Assembly: GCA_903813345.2 (NCBI GenBank)
Contig: CAIIXF020000064.1
Coordinates: 1 to 37,752 of the forward strand
Length of the DNA: 37,752 nucleotides
Origin: Owenia fusiformis
Lineage: Eukaryota > Annelida > Polychaeta > Sabellida > Oweniidae
Direction of reading: 5' to 3'
Each line of letters starts with the position of its first letter. Within the stretch, counting starts at the first letter, position 1. Below the pieces are notes generated by a model that saw nothing but the letters and a program-made list of their open reading frames with translations, was not told the DNA's origin and made no database searches. A program made the translations under genes and the position numbers. This document shows, piece by piece, positions 9,131 through 24,100 of this stretch.

Positions 9131-12100
9131 GAAATTAATGGTATAAAATGATGTCAAAGTTCAAGTTGAACAGAGTCGTGATGTCTGGTGTCATCTCGGG
9201 ATGACACGTCTCCGGACGAGACACATTTAGGATGACACCCTCCTCGGATGAGTGTTACGAAATAAAATTTTCTTCCGAAAATTGAAATTAATGGTATAAA
9301 ATGATGTCAAAGTTCAAGTTGAACAGAGTCGTGATGTCTGGTGTCATCTCGGGATGACACGTCTCCGGACGAGACACATTTAGGATGACACCCTCCTCGG
9401 ATGAGTGTTACGAAATAAAATTTTCTTCCGAAAATTGAAATTAATGGTATAAAATGATGTCAAAGTTCAAGTTGAACAGAGTCGTGATGTCTGGTGTCAT
9501 CTCGGGATGACACGTCTCCGGACGAGACACATTTAGGATGACACCCTCCTCGGATGAGTGTTACGAAATAAAATTTTCTTCCGAAAATTGAAATTAATGG
9601 TATAAAATGATGTCAAAGTTCAAGTTGAACAGAGTCGTGATGTCTGGTGTCATCTCGGGATGACACGTCTCCGGACGAGACACATTTAGGATGACACCCT
9701 CCTCGGATGAGTGTTACGAAATAAAATTTTCTTCCGAAAATTGAAATTAATGGTATAAAATGATGTCAAAGTTCAAGTTGAACAGAGTCGTGATGTCTGG
9801 TGTCATCTCGGGATGACACGTCTCCGGACGAGACACATTTAGGATGACACCCTCCTCGGATGAGTGTTACGAAATAAAATTTTCTTCCGAAAATTGAAAT
9901 TAATGGTATAAAATGATGTCAAAGTTCAAGTTGAACAGAGTCGTGATGTCTGGTGTCATCTCGGGATGACACGTCTCCGGACGAGACACATTTAGGATGA
10001 CACCCTCCTCGGATGAGTGTTACGAAATAAAATTTTCTTCCGAAAATTGAAATTAATGGTATAAAATGATGTCAAAGTTCAAGTTGAACAGAGTCGTGAT
10101 GTCTGGTGTCATCTCGGGATGACACGTCTCCGGACGAGACACATTTAGGATGACACCCTCCTCGGATGAGTGTTACGAAATAAAATTTTCTTCCGAAAAT
10201 TGAAATTAATGGTATAAAATGATGTCAAAGTTCAAGTTGAACAGAGTCGTGATGTCTGGTGTCATCTCGGGATGACACGTCTCCGGACGAGACACATTTA
10301 GGATGACACCCTCCTCGGATGAGTGTTACGAAATAAAATTTTCTTCCGAAAATTGAAATTAATGGTATAAAATGATGTCAAAGTTCAAGTTGAACAGAGT
10401 CGTGATGTCTGGTGTCATCTCGGGATGACACGTCTCCGGACGAGACACATTTAGGATGACACCCTCCTCGGATGAGTGTTACGAAATAAAATTTTCTTCC
10501 GAAAATTGAAATTAATGGTATAAAATGATGTCAAAGTTCAAGTTGAACAGAGTCGTGATGTCTGGTGTCATCTCGGGATGACACGTCTCCGGACGAGACA
10601 CATTTAGGATGACACCCTCCTCGGATGAGTGTTACGAAATAAAATTTTCTTCCGAAAATTGAAATTAATGGTATAAAATGATGTCAAAGTTCAAGTTGAA
10701 CAGAGTCGTGATGTCTGGTGTCATCTCGGGATGACACGTCTCCGGACGAGACACATTTAGGATGACACCCTCCTCGGATGAGTGTTACGAAATAAAATTT
10801 TCTTCCGAAAATTGAAATTAATGGTATAAAATGATGTCAAAGTTCAAGTTGAACAGAGTCGTGATGTCTGGTGTCATCTCGGGATGACACGTCTCCGGAC
10901 GAGACACATTTAGGATGACACCCTCCTCGGATGAGTGTTACGAAATAAAATTTTCTTCCGAAAATTGAAATTAATGGTATAAAATGATGTCAAAGTTCAA
11001 GTTGAACAGAGTCGTGATGTCTGGTGTCATCTCGGGATGACACGTCTCCGGACGAGACACATTTAGGATGACACCCTCCTCGGATGAGTGTTACGAAATA
11101 AAATTTTCTTCCGAAAATTGAAATTAATGGTATAAAATGATGTCAAAGTTCAAGTTGAACAGAGTCGTGATGTCTGGTGTCATCTCGGGATGACACGTCT
11201 CCGGACGAGACACATTTAGGATGACACCCTCCTCGGATGAGTGTTACGAAATAAAATTTTCTTCCGAAAATTGAAATTAATGGTATAAAATGATGTCAAA
11301 GTTCAAGTTGAACAGAGTCGTGATGTCTGGTGTCATCTCGGGATGACACGTCTCCGGACGAGACACATTTAGGATGACACCCTCCTCGGATGAGTGTTAC
11401 GAAATAAAATTTTCTTCCGAAAATTGAAATTAATGGTATAAAATGATGTCAAAGTTCAAGTTGAACAGAGTCGTGATGTCTGGTGTCATCTCGGGATGAC
11501 ACGTCTCCGGACGAGACACATTTAGGATGACACCCTCCTCGGATGAGTGTTACGAAATAAAATTTTCTTCCGAAAATTGAAATTAATGGTATAAAATGAT
11601 GTCAAAGTTCAAGTTGAACAGAGTCGTGATGTCTGGTGTCATCTCGGGATGACACGTCTCCGGACGAGACACATTTAGGATGACACCCTCCTCGGATGAG
11701 TGTTACGAAATAAAATTTTCTTCCGAAAATTGAAATTAATGGTATAAAATGATGTCAAAGTTCAAGTTGAACAGAGTCGTGATGTCTGGTGTCATCTCGG
11801 GATGACACGTCTCCGGACGAGACACATTTAGGATGACACCCTCCTCGGATGAGTGTTACGAAATAAAATTTTCTTCCGAAAATTGAAATTAATGGTATAA
11901 AATGATGTCAAAGTTCAAGTTGAACAGAGTCGTGATGTCTGGTGTCATCTCGGGATGACACGTCTCCGGACGAGACACATTTAGGATGACACCCTCCTCG
12001 GATGAGTGTTACGAAATAAAATTTTCTTCCGAAAATTGAAATTAATGGTATAAAATGATGTCAAAGTTCAAGTTGAACAGAGTCGTGATGTCTGGTGTCA

Positions 12101-15100
12101 TCTCGGGATGACACGTCTCCGGACGAGACACATTTAGGATGACACCCTCCTCGGATGAGTGTTACGAAATAAAATTTTCTTCCGAAAATTGAAATTAATG
12201 GTATAAAATGATGTCAAAGTTCAAGTTGAACAGAGTCGTGATGTCTGGTGTCATCTCGGGATGACACGTCTCCGGACGAGACACATTTAGGATGACACCC
12301 TCCTCGGATGAGTGTTACGAAATAAAATTTTCTTCCGAAAATTGAAATTAATGGTATAAAATGATGTCAAAGTTCAAGTTGAACAGAGTCGTGATGTCTG
12401 GTGTCATCTCGGGATGACACGTCTCCGGACGAGACACATTTAGGATGACACCCTCCTCGGATGAGTGTTACGAAATAAAATTTTCTTCCGAAAATTGAAA
12501 TTAATGGTATAAAATGATGTCAAAGTTCAAGTTGAACAGAGTCGTGATGTCTGGTGTCATCTCGGGATGACACGTCTCCGGACGAGACACATTTAGGATG
12601 ACACCCTCCTCGGATGAGTGTTACGAAATAAAATTTTCTTCCGAAAATTGAAATTAATGGTATAAAATGATGTCAAAGTTCAAGTTGAACAGAGTCGTGA
12701 TGTCTGGTGTCATCTCGGGATGACACGTCTCCGGACGAGACACATTTAGGATGACACCCTCCTCGGATGAGTGTTACGAAATAAAATTTTCTTCCGAAAA
12801 TTGAAATTAATGGTATAAAATGATGTCAAAGTTCAAGTTGAACAGAGTCGTGATGTCTGGTGTCATCTCGGGATGACACGTCTCCGGACGAGACACATTT
12901 AGGATGACACCCTCCTCGGATGAGTGTTACGAAATAAAATTTTCTTCCGAAAATTGAAATTAATGGTATAAAATGATGTCAAAGTTCAAGTTGAACAGAG
13001 TCGTGATGTCTGGTGTCATCTCGGGATGACACGTCTCCGGACGAGACACATTTAGGATGACACCCTCCTCGGATGAGTGTTACGAAATAAAATTTTCTTC
13101 CGAAAATTGAAATTAATGGTATAAAATGATGTCAAAGTTCAAGTTGAACAGAGTCGTGATGTCTGGTGTCATCTCGGGATGACACGTCTCCGGACGAGAC
13201 ACATTTAGGATGACACCCTCCTCGGATGAGTGTTACGAAATAAAATTTTCTTCCGAAAATTGAAATTAATGGTATAAAATGATGTCAAAGTTCAAGTTGA
13301 ACAGAGTCGTGATGTCTGGTGTCATCTCGGGATGACACGTCTCCGGACGAGACACATTTAGGATGACACCCTCCTCGGATGAGTGTTACGAAATAAAATT
13401 TTCTTCCGAAAATTGAAATTAATGGTATAAAATGATGTCAAAGTTCAAGTTGAACAGAGTCGTGATGTCTGGTGTCATCTCGGGATGACACGTCTCCGGA
13501 CGAGACACATTTAGGATGACACCCTCCTCGGATGAGTGTTACGAAATAAAATTTTCTTCCGAAAATTGAAATTAATGGTATAAAATGATGTCAAAGTTCA
13601 AGTTGAACAGAGTCGTGATGTCTGGTGTCATCTCGGGATGACACGTCTCCGGACGAGACACATTTAGGATGACACCCTCCTCGGATGAGTGTTACGAAAT
13701 AAAATTTTCTTCCGAAAATTGAAATTAATGGTATAAAATGATGTCAAAGTTCAAGTTGAACAGAGTCGTGATGTCTGGTGTCATCTCGGGATGACACGTC
13801 TCCGGACGAGACACATTTAGGATGACACCCTCCTCGGATGAGTGTTACGAAATAAAATTTTCTTCCGAAAATTGAAATTAATGGTATAAAATGATGTCAA
13901 AGTTCAAGTTGAACAGAGTCGTGATGTCTGGTGTCATCTCGGGATGACACGTCTCCGGACGAGACACATTTAGGATGACACCCTCCTCGGATGAGTGTTA
14001 CGAAATAAAATTTTCTTCCGAAAATTGAAATTAATGGTATAAAATGATGTCAAAGTTCAAGTTGAACAGAGTCGTGATGTCTGGTGTCATCTCGGGATGA
14101 CACGTCTCCGGACGAGACACATTTAGGATGACACCCTCCTCGGATGAGTGTTACGAAATAAAATTTTCTTCCGAAAATTGAAATTAATGGTATAAAATGA
14201 TGTCAAAGTTCAAGTTGAACAGAGTCGTGATGTCTGGTGTCATCTCGGGATGACACGTCTCCGGACGAGACACATTTAGGATGACACCCTCCTCGGATGA
14301 GTGTTACGAAATAAAATTTTCTTCCGAAAATTGAAATTAATGGTATAAAATGATGTCAAAGTTCAAGTTGAACAGAGTCGTGATGTCTGGTGTCATCTCG
14401 GGATGACACGTCTCCGGACGAGACACATTTAGGATGACACCCTCCTCGGATGAGTGTTACGAAATAAAATTTTCTTCCGAAAATTGAAATTAATGGTATA
14501 AAATGATGTCAAAGTTCAAGTTGAACAGAGTCGTGATGTCTGGTGTCATCTCGGGATGACACGTCTCCGGACGAGACACATTTAGGATGACACCCTCCTC
14601 GGATGAGTGTTACGAAATAAAATTTTCTTCCGAAAATTGAAATTAATGGTATAAAATGATGTCAAAGTTCAAGTTGAACAGAGTCGTGATGTCTGGTGTC
14701 ATCTCGGGATGACACGTCTCCGGACGAGACACATTTAGGATGACACCCTCCTCGGATGAGTGTTACGAAATAAAATTTTCTTCCGAAAATTGAAATTAAT
14801 GGTATAAAATGATGTCAAAGTTCAAGTTGAACAGAGTCGTGATGTCTGGTGTCATCTCGGGATGACACGTCTCCGGACGAGACACATTTAGGATGACACC
14901 CTCCTCGGATGAGTGTTACGAAATAAAATTTTCTTCCGAAAATTGAAATTAATGGTATAAAATGATGTCAAAGTTCAAGTTGAACAGAGTCGTGATGTCT
15001 GGTGTCATCTCGGGATGACACGTCTCCGGACGAGACACATTTAGGATGACACCCTCCTCGGATGAGTGTTACGAAATAAAATTTTCTTCCGAAAATTGAA

Positions 15101-18100
15101 ATTAATGGTATAAAATGATGTCAAAGTTCAAGTTGAACAGAGTCGTGATGTCTGGTGTCATCTCGGGATGACACGTCTCCGGACGAGACACATTTAGGAT
15201 GACACCCTCCTCGGATGAGTGTTACGAAATAAAATTTTCTTCCGAAAATTGAAATTAATGGTATAAAATGATGTCAAAGTTCAAGTTGAACAGAGTCGTG
15301 ATGTCTGGTGTCATCTCGGGATGACACGTCTCCGGACGAGACACATTTAGGATGACACCCTCCTCGGATGAGTGTTACGAAATAAAATTTTCTTCCGAAA
15401 ATTGAAATTAATGGTATAAAATGATGTCAAAGTTCAAGTTGAACAGAGTCGTGATGTCTGGTGTCATCTCGGGATGACACGTCTCCGGACGAGACACATT
15501 TAGGATGACACCCTCCTCGGATGAGTGTTACGAAATAAAATTTTCTTCCGAAAATTGAAATTAATGGTATAAAATGATGTCAAAGTTCAAGTTGAACAGA
15601 GTCGTGATGTCTGGTGTCATCTCGGGATGACACGTCTCCGGACGAGACACATTTAGGATGACACCCTCCTCGGATGAGTGTTACGAAATAAAATTTTCTT
15701 CCGAAAATTGAAATTAATGGTATAAAATGATGTCAAAGTTCAAGTTGAACAGAGTCGTGATGTCTGGTGTCATCTCGGGATGACACGTCTCCGGACGAGA
15801 CACATTTAGGATGACACCCTCCTCGGATGAGTGTTACGAAATAAAATTTTCTTCCGAAAATTGAAATTAATGGTATAAAATGATGTCAAAGTTCAAGTTG
15901 AACAGAGTCGTGATGTCTGGTGTCATCTCGGGATGACACGTCTCCGGACGAGACACATTTAGGATGACACCCTCCTCGGATGAGTGTTACGAAATAAAAT
16001 TTTCTTCCGAAAATTGAAATTAATGGTATAAAATGATGTCAAAGTTCAAGTTGAACAGAGTCGTGATGTCTGGTGTCATCTCGGGATGACACGTCTCCGG
16101 ACGAGACACATTTAGGATGACACCCTCCTCGGATGAGTGTTACGAAATAAAATTTTCTTCCGAAAATTGAAATTAATGGTATAAAATGATGTCAAAGTTC
16201 AAGTTGAACAGAGTCGTGATGTCTGGTGTCATCTCGGGATGACACGTCTCCGGACGAGACACATTTAGGATGACACCCTCCTCGGATGAGTGTTACGAAA
16301 TAAAATTTTCTTCCGAAAATTGAAATTAATGGTATAAAATGATGTCAAAGTTCAAGTTGAACAGAGTCGTGATGTCTGGTGTCATCTCGGGATGACACGT
16401 CTCCGGACGAGACACATTTAGGATGACACCCTCCTCGGATGAGTGTTACGAAATAAAATTTTCTTCCGAAAATTGAAATTAATGGTATAAAATGATGTCA
16501 AAGTTCAAGTTGAACAGAGTCGTGATGTCTGGTGTCATCTCGGGATGACACGTCTCCGGACGAGACACATTTAGGATGACACCCTCCTCGGATGAGTGTT
16601 ACGAAATAAAATTTTCTTCCGAAAATTGAAATTAATGGTATAAAATGATGTCAAAGTTCAAGTTGAACAGAGTCGTGATGTCTGGTGTCATCTCGGGATG
16701 ACACGTCTCCGGACGAGACACATTTAGGATGACACCCTCCTCGGATGAGTGTTACGAAATAAAATTTTCTTCCGAAAATTGAAATTAATGGTATAAAATG
16801 ATGTCAAAGTTCAAGTTGAACAGAGTCGTGATGTCTGGTGTCATCTCGGGATGACACGTCTCCGGACGAGACACATTTAGGATGACACCCTCCTCGGATG
16901 AGTGTTACGAAATAAAATTTTCTTCCGAAAATTGAAATTAATGGTATAAAATGATGTCAAAGTTCAAGTTGAACAGAGTCGTGATGTCTGGTGTCATCTC
17001 GGGATGACACGTCTCCGGACGAGACACATTTAGGATGACACCCTCCTCGGATGAGTGTTACGAAATAAAATTTTCTTCCGAAAATTGAAATTAATGGTAT
17101 AAAATGATGTCAAAGTTCAAGTTGAACAGAGTCGTGATGTCTGGTGTCATCTCGGGATGACACGTCTCCGGACGAGACACATTTAGGATGACACCCTCCT
17201 CGGATGAGTGTTACGAAATAAAATTTTCTTCCGAAAATTGAAATTAATGGTATAAAATGATGTCAAAGTTCAAGTTGAACAGAGTCGTGATGTCTGGTGT
17301 CATCTCGGGATGACACGTCTCCGGACGAGACACATTTAGGATGACACCCTCCTCGGATGAGTGTTACGAAATAAAATTTTCTTCCGAAAATTGAAATTAA
17401 TGGTATAAAATGATGTCAAAGTTCAAGTTGAACAGAGTCGTGATGTCTGGTGTCATCTCGGGATGACACGTCTCCGGACGAGACACATTTAGGATGACAC
17501 CCTCCTCGGATGAGTGTTACGAAATAAAATTTTCTTCCGAAAATTGAAATTAATGGTATAAAATGATGTCAAAGTTCAAGTTGAACAGAGTCGTGATGTC
17601 TGGTGTCATCTCGGGATGACACGTCTCCGGACGAGACACATTTAGGATGACACCCTCCTCGGATGAGTGTTACGAAATAAAATTTTCTTCCGAAAATTGA
17701 AATTAATGGTATAAAATGATGTCAAAGTTCAAGTTGAACAGAGTCGTGATGTCTGGTGTCATCTCGGGATGACACGTCTCCGGACGAGACACATTTAGGA
17801 TGACACCCTCCTCGGATGAGTGTTACGAAATAAAATTTTCTTCCGAAAATTGAAATTAATGGTATAAAATGATGTCAAAGTTCAAGTTGAACAGAGTCGT
17901 GATGTCTGGTGTCATCTCGGGATGACACGTCTCCGGACGAGACACATTTAGGATGACACCCTCCTCGGATGAGTGTTACGAAATAAAATTTTCTTCCGAA
18001 AATTGAAATTAATGGTATAAAATGATGTCAAAGTTCAAGTTGAACAGAGTCGTGATGTCTGGTGTCATCTCGGGATGACACGTCTCCGGACGAGACACAT

Positions 18101-21100
18101 TTAGGATGACACCCTCCTCGGATGAGTGTTACGAAATAAAATTTTCTTCCGAAAATTGAAATTAATGGTATAAAATGATGTCAAAGTTCAAGTTGAACAG
18201 AGTCGTGATGTCTGGTGTCATCTCGGGATGACACGTCTCCGGACGAGACACATTTAGGATGACACCCTCCTCGGATGAGTGTTACGAAATAAAATTTTCT
18301 TCCGAAAATTGAAATTAATGGTATAAAATGATGTCAAAGTTCAAGTTGAACAGAGTCGTGATGTCTGGTGTCATCTCGGGATGACACGTCTCCGGACGAG
18401 ACACATTTAGGATGACACCCTCCTCGGATGAGTGTTACGAAATAAAATTTTCTTCCGAAAATTGAAATTAATGGTATAAAATGATGTCAAAGTTCAAGTT
18501 GAACAGAGTCGTGATGTCTGGTGTCATCTCGGGATGACACGTCTCCGGACGAGACACATTTAGGATGACACCCTCCTCGGATGAGTGTTACGAAATAAAA
18601 TTTTCTTCCGAAAATTGAAATTAATGGTATAAAATGATGTCAAAGTTCAAGTTGAACAGAGTCGTGATGTCTGGTGTCATCTCGGGATGACACGTCTCCG
18701 GACGAGACACATTTAGGATGACACCCTCCTCGGATGAGTGTTACGAAATAAAATTTTCTTCCGAAAATTGAAATTAATGGTATAAAATGATGTCAAAGTT
18801 CAAGTTGAACAGAGTCGTGATGTCTGGTGTCATCTCGGGATGACACGTCTCCGGACGAGACACATTTAGGATGACACCCTCCTCGGATGAGTGTTACGAA
18901 ATAAAATTTTCTTCCGAAAATTGAAATTAATGGTATAAAATGATGTCAAAGTTCAAGTTGAACAGAGTCGTGATGTCTGGTGTCATCTCGGGATGACACG
19001 TCTCCGGACGAGACACATTTAGGATGACACCCTCCTCGGATGAGTGTTACGAAATAAAATTTTCTTCCGAAAATTGAAATTAATGGTATAAAATGATGTC
19101 AAAGTTCAAGTTGAACAGAGTCGTGATGTCTGGTGTCATCTCGGGATGACACGTCTCCGGACGAGACACATTTAGGATGACACCCTCCTCGGATGAGTGT
19201 TACGAAATAAAATTTTCTTCCGAAAATTGAAATTAATGGTATAAAATGATGTCAAAGTTCAAGTTGAACAGAGTCGTGATGTCTGGTGTCATCTCGGGAT
19301 GACACGTCTCCGGACGAGACACATTTAGGATGACACCCTCCTCGGATGAGTGTTACGAAATAAAATTTTCTTCCGAAAATTGAAATTAATGGTATAAAAT
19401 GATGTCAAAGTTCAAGTTGAACAGAGTCGTGATGTCTGGTGTCATCTCGGGATGACACGTCTCCGGACGAGACACATTTAGGATGACACCCTCCTCGGAT
19501 GAGTGTTACGAAATAAAATTTTCTTCCGAAAATTGAAATTAATGGTATAAAATGATGTCAAAGTTCAAGTTGAACAGAGTCGTGATGTCTGGTGTCATCT
19601 CGGGATGACACGTCTCCGGACGAGACACATTTAGGATGACACCCTCCTCGGATGAGTGTTACGAAATAAAATTTTCTTCCGAAAATTGAAATTAATGGTA
19701 TAAAATGATGTCAAAGTTCAAGTTGAACAGAGTCGTGATGTCTGGTGTCATCTCGGGATGACACGTCTCCGGACGAGACACATTTAGGATGACACCCTCC
19801 TCGGATGAGTGTTACGAAATAAAATTTTCTTCCGAAAATTGAAATTAATGGTATAAAATGATGTCAAAGTTCAAGTTGAACAGAGTCGTGATGTCTGGTG
19901 TCATCTCGGGATGACACGTCTCCGGACGAGACACATTTAGGATGACACCCTCCTCGGATGAGTGTTACGAAATAAAATTTTCTTCCGAAAATTGAAATTA
20001 ATGGTATAAAATGATGTCAAAGTTCAAGTTGAACAGAGTCGTGATGTCTGGTGTCATCTCGGGATGACACGTCTCCGGACGAGACACATTTAGGATGACA
20101 CCCTCCTCGGATGAGTGTTACGAAATAAAATTTTCTTCCGAAAATTGAAATTAATGGTATAAAATGATGTCAAAGTTCAAGTTGAACAGAGTCGTGATGT
20201 CTGGTGTCATCTCGGGATGACACGTCTCCGGACGAGACACATTTAGGATGACACCCTCCTCGGATGAGTGTTACGAAATAAAATTTTCTTCCGAAAATTG
20301 AAATTAATGGTATAAAATGATGTCAAAGTTCAAGTTGAACAGAGTCGTGATGTCTGGTGTCATCTCGGGATGACACGTCTCCGGACGAGACACATTTAGG
20401 ATGACACCCTCCTCGGATGAGTGTTACGAAATAAAATTTTCTTCCGAAAATTGAAATTAATGGTATAAAATGATGTCAAAGTTCAAGTTGAACAGAGTCG
20501 TGATGTCTGGTGTCATCTCGGGATGACACGTCTCCGGACGAGACACATTTAGGATGACACCCTCCTCGGATGAGTGTTACGAAATAAAATTTTCTTCCGA
20601 AAATTGAAATTAATGGTATAAAATGATGTCAAAGTTCAAGTTGAACAGAGTCGTGATGTCTGGTGTCATCTCGGGATGACACGTCTCCGGACGAGACACA
20701 TTTAGGATGACACCCTCCTCGGATGAGTGTTACGAAATAAAATTTTCTTCCGAAAATTGAAATTAATGGTATAAAATGATGTCAAAGTTCAAGTTGAACA
20801 GAGTCGTGATGTCTGGTGTCATCTCGGGATGACACGTCTCCGGACGAGACACATTTAGGATGACACCCTCCTCGGATGAGTGTTACGAAATAAAATTTTC
20901 TTCCGAAAATTGAAATTAATGGTATAAAATGATGTCAAAGTTCAAGTTGAACAGAGTCGTGATGTCTGGTGTCATCTCGGGATGACACGTCTCCGGACGA
21001 GACACATTTAGGATGACACCCTCCTCGGATGAGTGTTACGAAATAAAATTTTCTTCCGAAAATTGAAATTAATGGTATAAAATGATGTCAAAGTTCAAGT

Positions 21101-24100
21101 TGAACAGAGTCGTGATGTCTGGTGTCATCTCGGGATGACACGTCTCCGGACGAGACACATTTAGGATGACACCCTCCTCGGATGAGTGTTACGAAATAAA
21201 ATTTTCTTCCGAAAATTGAAATTAATGGTATAAAATGATGTCAAAGTTCAAGTTGAACAGAGTCGTGATGTCTGGTGTCATCTCGGGATGACACGTCTCC
21301 GGACGAGACACATTTAGGATGACACCCTCCTCGGATGAGTGTTACGAAATAAAATTTTCTTCCGAAAATTGAAATTAATGGTATAAAATGATGTCAAAGT
21401 TCAAGTTGAACAGAGTCGTGATGTCTGGTGTCATCTCGGGATGACACGTCTCCGGACGAGACACATTTAGGATGACACCCTCCTCGGATGAGTGTTACGA
21501 AATAAAATTTTCTTCCGAAAATTGAAATTAATGGTATAAAATGATGTCAAAGTTCAAGTTGAACAGAGTCGTGATGTCTGGTGTCATCTCGGGATGACAC
21601 GTCTCCGGACGAGACACATTTAGGATGACACCCTCCTCGGATGAGTGTTACGAAATAAAATTTTCTTCCGAAAATTGAAATTAATGGTATAAAATGATGT
21701 CAAAGTTCAAGTTGAACAGAGTCGTGATGTCTGGTGTCATCTCGGGATGACACGTCTCCGGACGAGACACATTTAGGATGACACCCTCCTCGGATGAGTG
21801 TTACGAAATAAAATTTTCTTCCGAAAATTGAAATTAATGGTATAAAATGATGTCAAAGTTCAAGTTGAACAGAGTCGTGATGTCTGGTGTCATCTCGGGA
21901 TGACACGTCTCCGGACGAGACACATTTAGGATGACACCCTCCTCGGATGAGTGTTACGAAATAAAATTTTCTTCCGAAAATTGAAATTAATGGTATAAAA
22001 TGATGTCAAAGTTCAAGTTGAACAGAGTCGTGATGTCTGGTGTCATCTCGGGATGACACGTCTCCGGACGAGACACATTTAGGATGACACCCTCCTCGGA
22101 TGAGTGTTACGAAATAAAATTTTCTTCCGAAAATTGAAATTAATGGTATAAAATGATGTCAAAGTTCAAGTTGAACAGAGTCGTGATGTCTGGTGTCATC
22201 TCGGGATGACACGTCTCCGGACGAGACACATTTAGGATGACACCCTCCTCGGATGAGTGTTACGAAATAAAATTTTCTTCCGAAAATTGAAATTAATGGT
22301 ATAAAATGATGTCAAAGTTCAAGTTGAACAGAGTCGTGATGTCTGGTGTCATCTCGGGATGACACGTCTCCGGACGAGACACATTTAGGATGACACCCTC
22401 CTCGGATGAGTGTTACGAAATAAAATTTTCTTCCGAAAATTGAAATTAATGGTATAAAATGATGTCAAAGTTCAAGTTGAACAGAGTCGTGATGTCTGGT
22501 GTCATCTCGGGATGACACGTCTCCGGACGAGACACATTTAGGATGACACCCTCCTCGGATGAGTGTTACGAAATAAAATTTTCTTCCGAAAATTGAAATT
22601 AATGGTATAAAATGATGTCAAAGTTCAAGTTGAACAGAGTCGTGATGTCTGGTGTCATCTCGGGATGACACGTCTCCGGACGAGACACATTTAGGATGAC
22701 ACCCTCCTCGGATGAGTGTTACGAAATAAAATTTTCTTCCGAAAATTGAAATTAATGGTATAAAATGATGTCAAAGTTCAAGTTGAACAGAGTCGTGATG
22801 TCTGGTGTCATCTCGGGATGACACGTCTCCGGACGAGACACATTTAGGATGACACCCTCCTCGGATGAGTGTTACGAAATAAAATTTTCTTCCGAAAATT
22901 GAAATTAATGGTATAAAATGATGTCAAAGTTCAAGTTGAACAGAGTCGTGATGTCTGGTGTCATCTCGGGATGACACGTCTCCGGACGAGACACATTTAG
23001 GATGACACCCTCCTCGGATGAGTGTTACGAAATAAAATTTTCTTCCGAAAATTGAAATTAATGGTATAAAATGATGTCAAAGTTCAAGTTGAACAGAGTC
23101 GTGATGTCTGGTGTCATCTCGGGATGACACGTCTCCGGACGAGACACATTTAGGATGACACCCTCCTCGGATGAGTGTTACGAAATAAAATTTTCTTCCG
23201 AAAATTGAAATTAATGGTATAAAATGATGTCAAAGTTCAAGTTGAACAGAGTCGTGATGTCTGGTGTCATCTCGGGATGACACGTCTCCGGACGAGACAC
23301 ATTTAGGATGACACCCTCCTCGGATGAGTGTTACGAAATAAAATTTTCTTCCGAAAATTGAAATTAATGGTATAAAATGATGTCAAAGTTCAAGTTGAAC
23401 AGAGTCGTGATGTCTGGTGTCATCTCGGGATGACACGTCTCCGGACGAGACACATTTAGGATGACACCCTCCTCGGATGAGTGTTACGAAATAAAATTTT
23501 CTTCCGAAAATTGAAATTAATGGTATAAAATGATGTCAAAGTTCAAGTTGAACAGAGTCGTGATGTCTGGTGTCATCTCGGGATGACACGTCTCCGGACG
23601 AGACACATTTAGGATGACACCCTCCTCGGATGAGTGTTACGAAATAAAATTTTCTTCCGAAAATTGAAATTAATGGTATAAAATGATGTCAAAGTTCAAG
23701 TTGAACAGAGTCGTGATGTCTGGTGTCATCTCGGGATGACACGTCTCCGGACGAGACACATTTAGGATGACACCCTCCTCGGATGAGTGTTACGAAATAA
23801 AATTTTCTTCCGAAAATTGAAATTAATGGTATAAAATGATGTCAAAGTTCAAGTTGAACAGAGTCGTGATGTCTGGTGTCATCTCGGGATGACACGTCTC
23901 CGGACGAGACACATTTAGGATGACACCCTCCTCGGATGAGTGTTACGAAATAAAATTTTCTTCCGAAAATTGAAATTAATGGTATAAAATGATGTCAAAG
24001 TTCAAGTTGAACAGAGTCGTGATGTCTGGTGTCATCTCGGGATGACACGTCTCCGGACGAGACACATTTAGGATGACACCCTCCTCGGATGAGTGTTACG

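Larger units (their letters stand above)
9001..9153. repeat. Representative consensus monomer (unit 60)
   Basis: This unit serves as the reference for unit coordinates 1-153. Positions 1-100 are GC-balanced and carry most of the inverted repeats. Positions 101-153 are AT-rich, with the palindrome AAAATTTT and further A-runs at 125-128 and 145-148. Eight CpG dinucleotides occur, at 24, 44, 54, 60, 64, 92, 105 and 123, against about 6.2 expected from base composition, so CpG is not depleted. Because 153 is divisible by three, every unit is read in the same frame. All six frames contain at least one stop per unit. One minus-strand frame has a single TGA (unit positions 3-1) and 50 sense codons but no ATG, so no continuous protein is encoded. 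Confidence 0.97.

Noticed and set aside
9092-9131. CENP-B box in the monomer
   Set aside because: The minus strand contains TTTCGTAACACTC and TTTTCGGAAGAAA, which match the TTCG----A half of the box. Neither has the required CGGG half at the correct distance.
9001-9153. Repeat protein encoded by the array, since 153 bp is 51 codons
   Set aside because: Every frame has at least one stop per consensus unit. The best one, on the minus strand, has 50 sense codons, one TGA per unit and no in-frame ATG. A single frame with one stop in 51 codons is not improbable.
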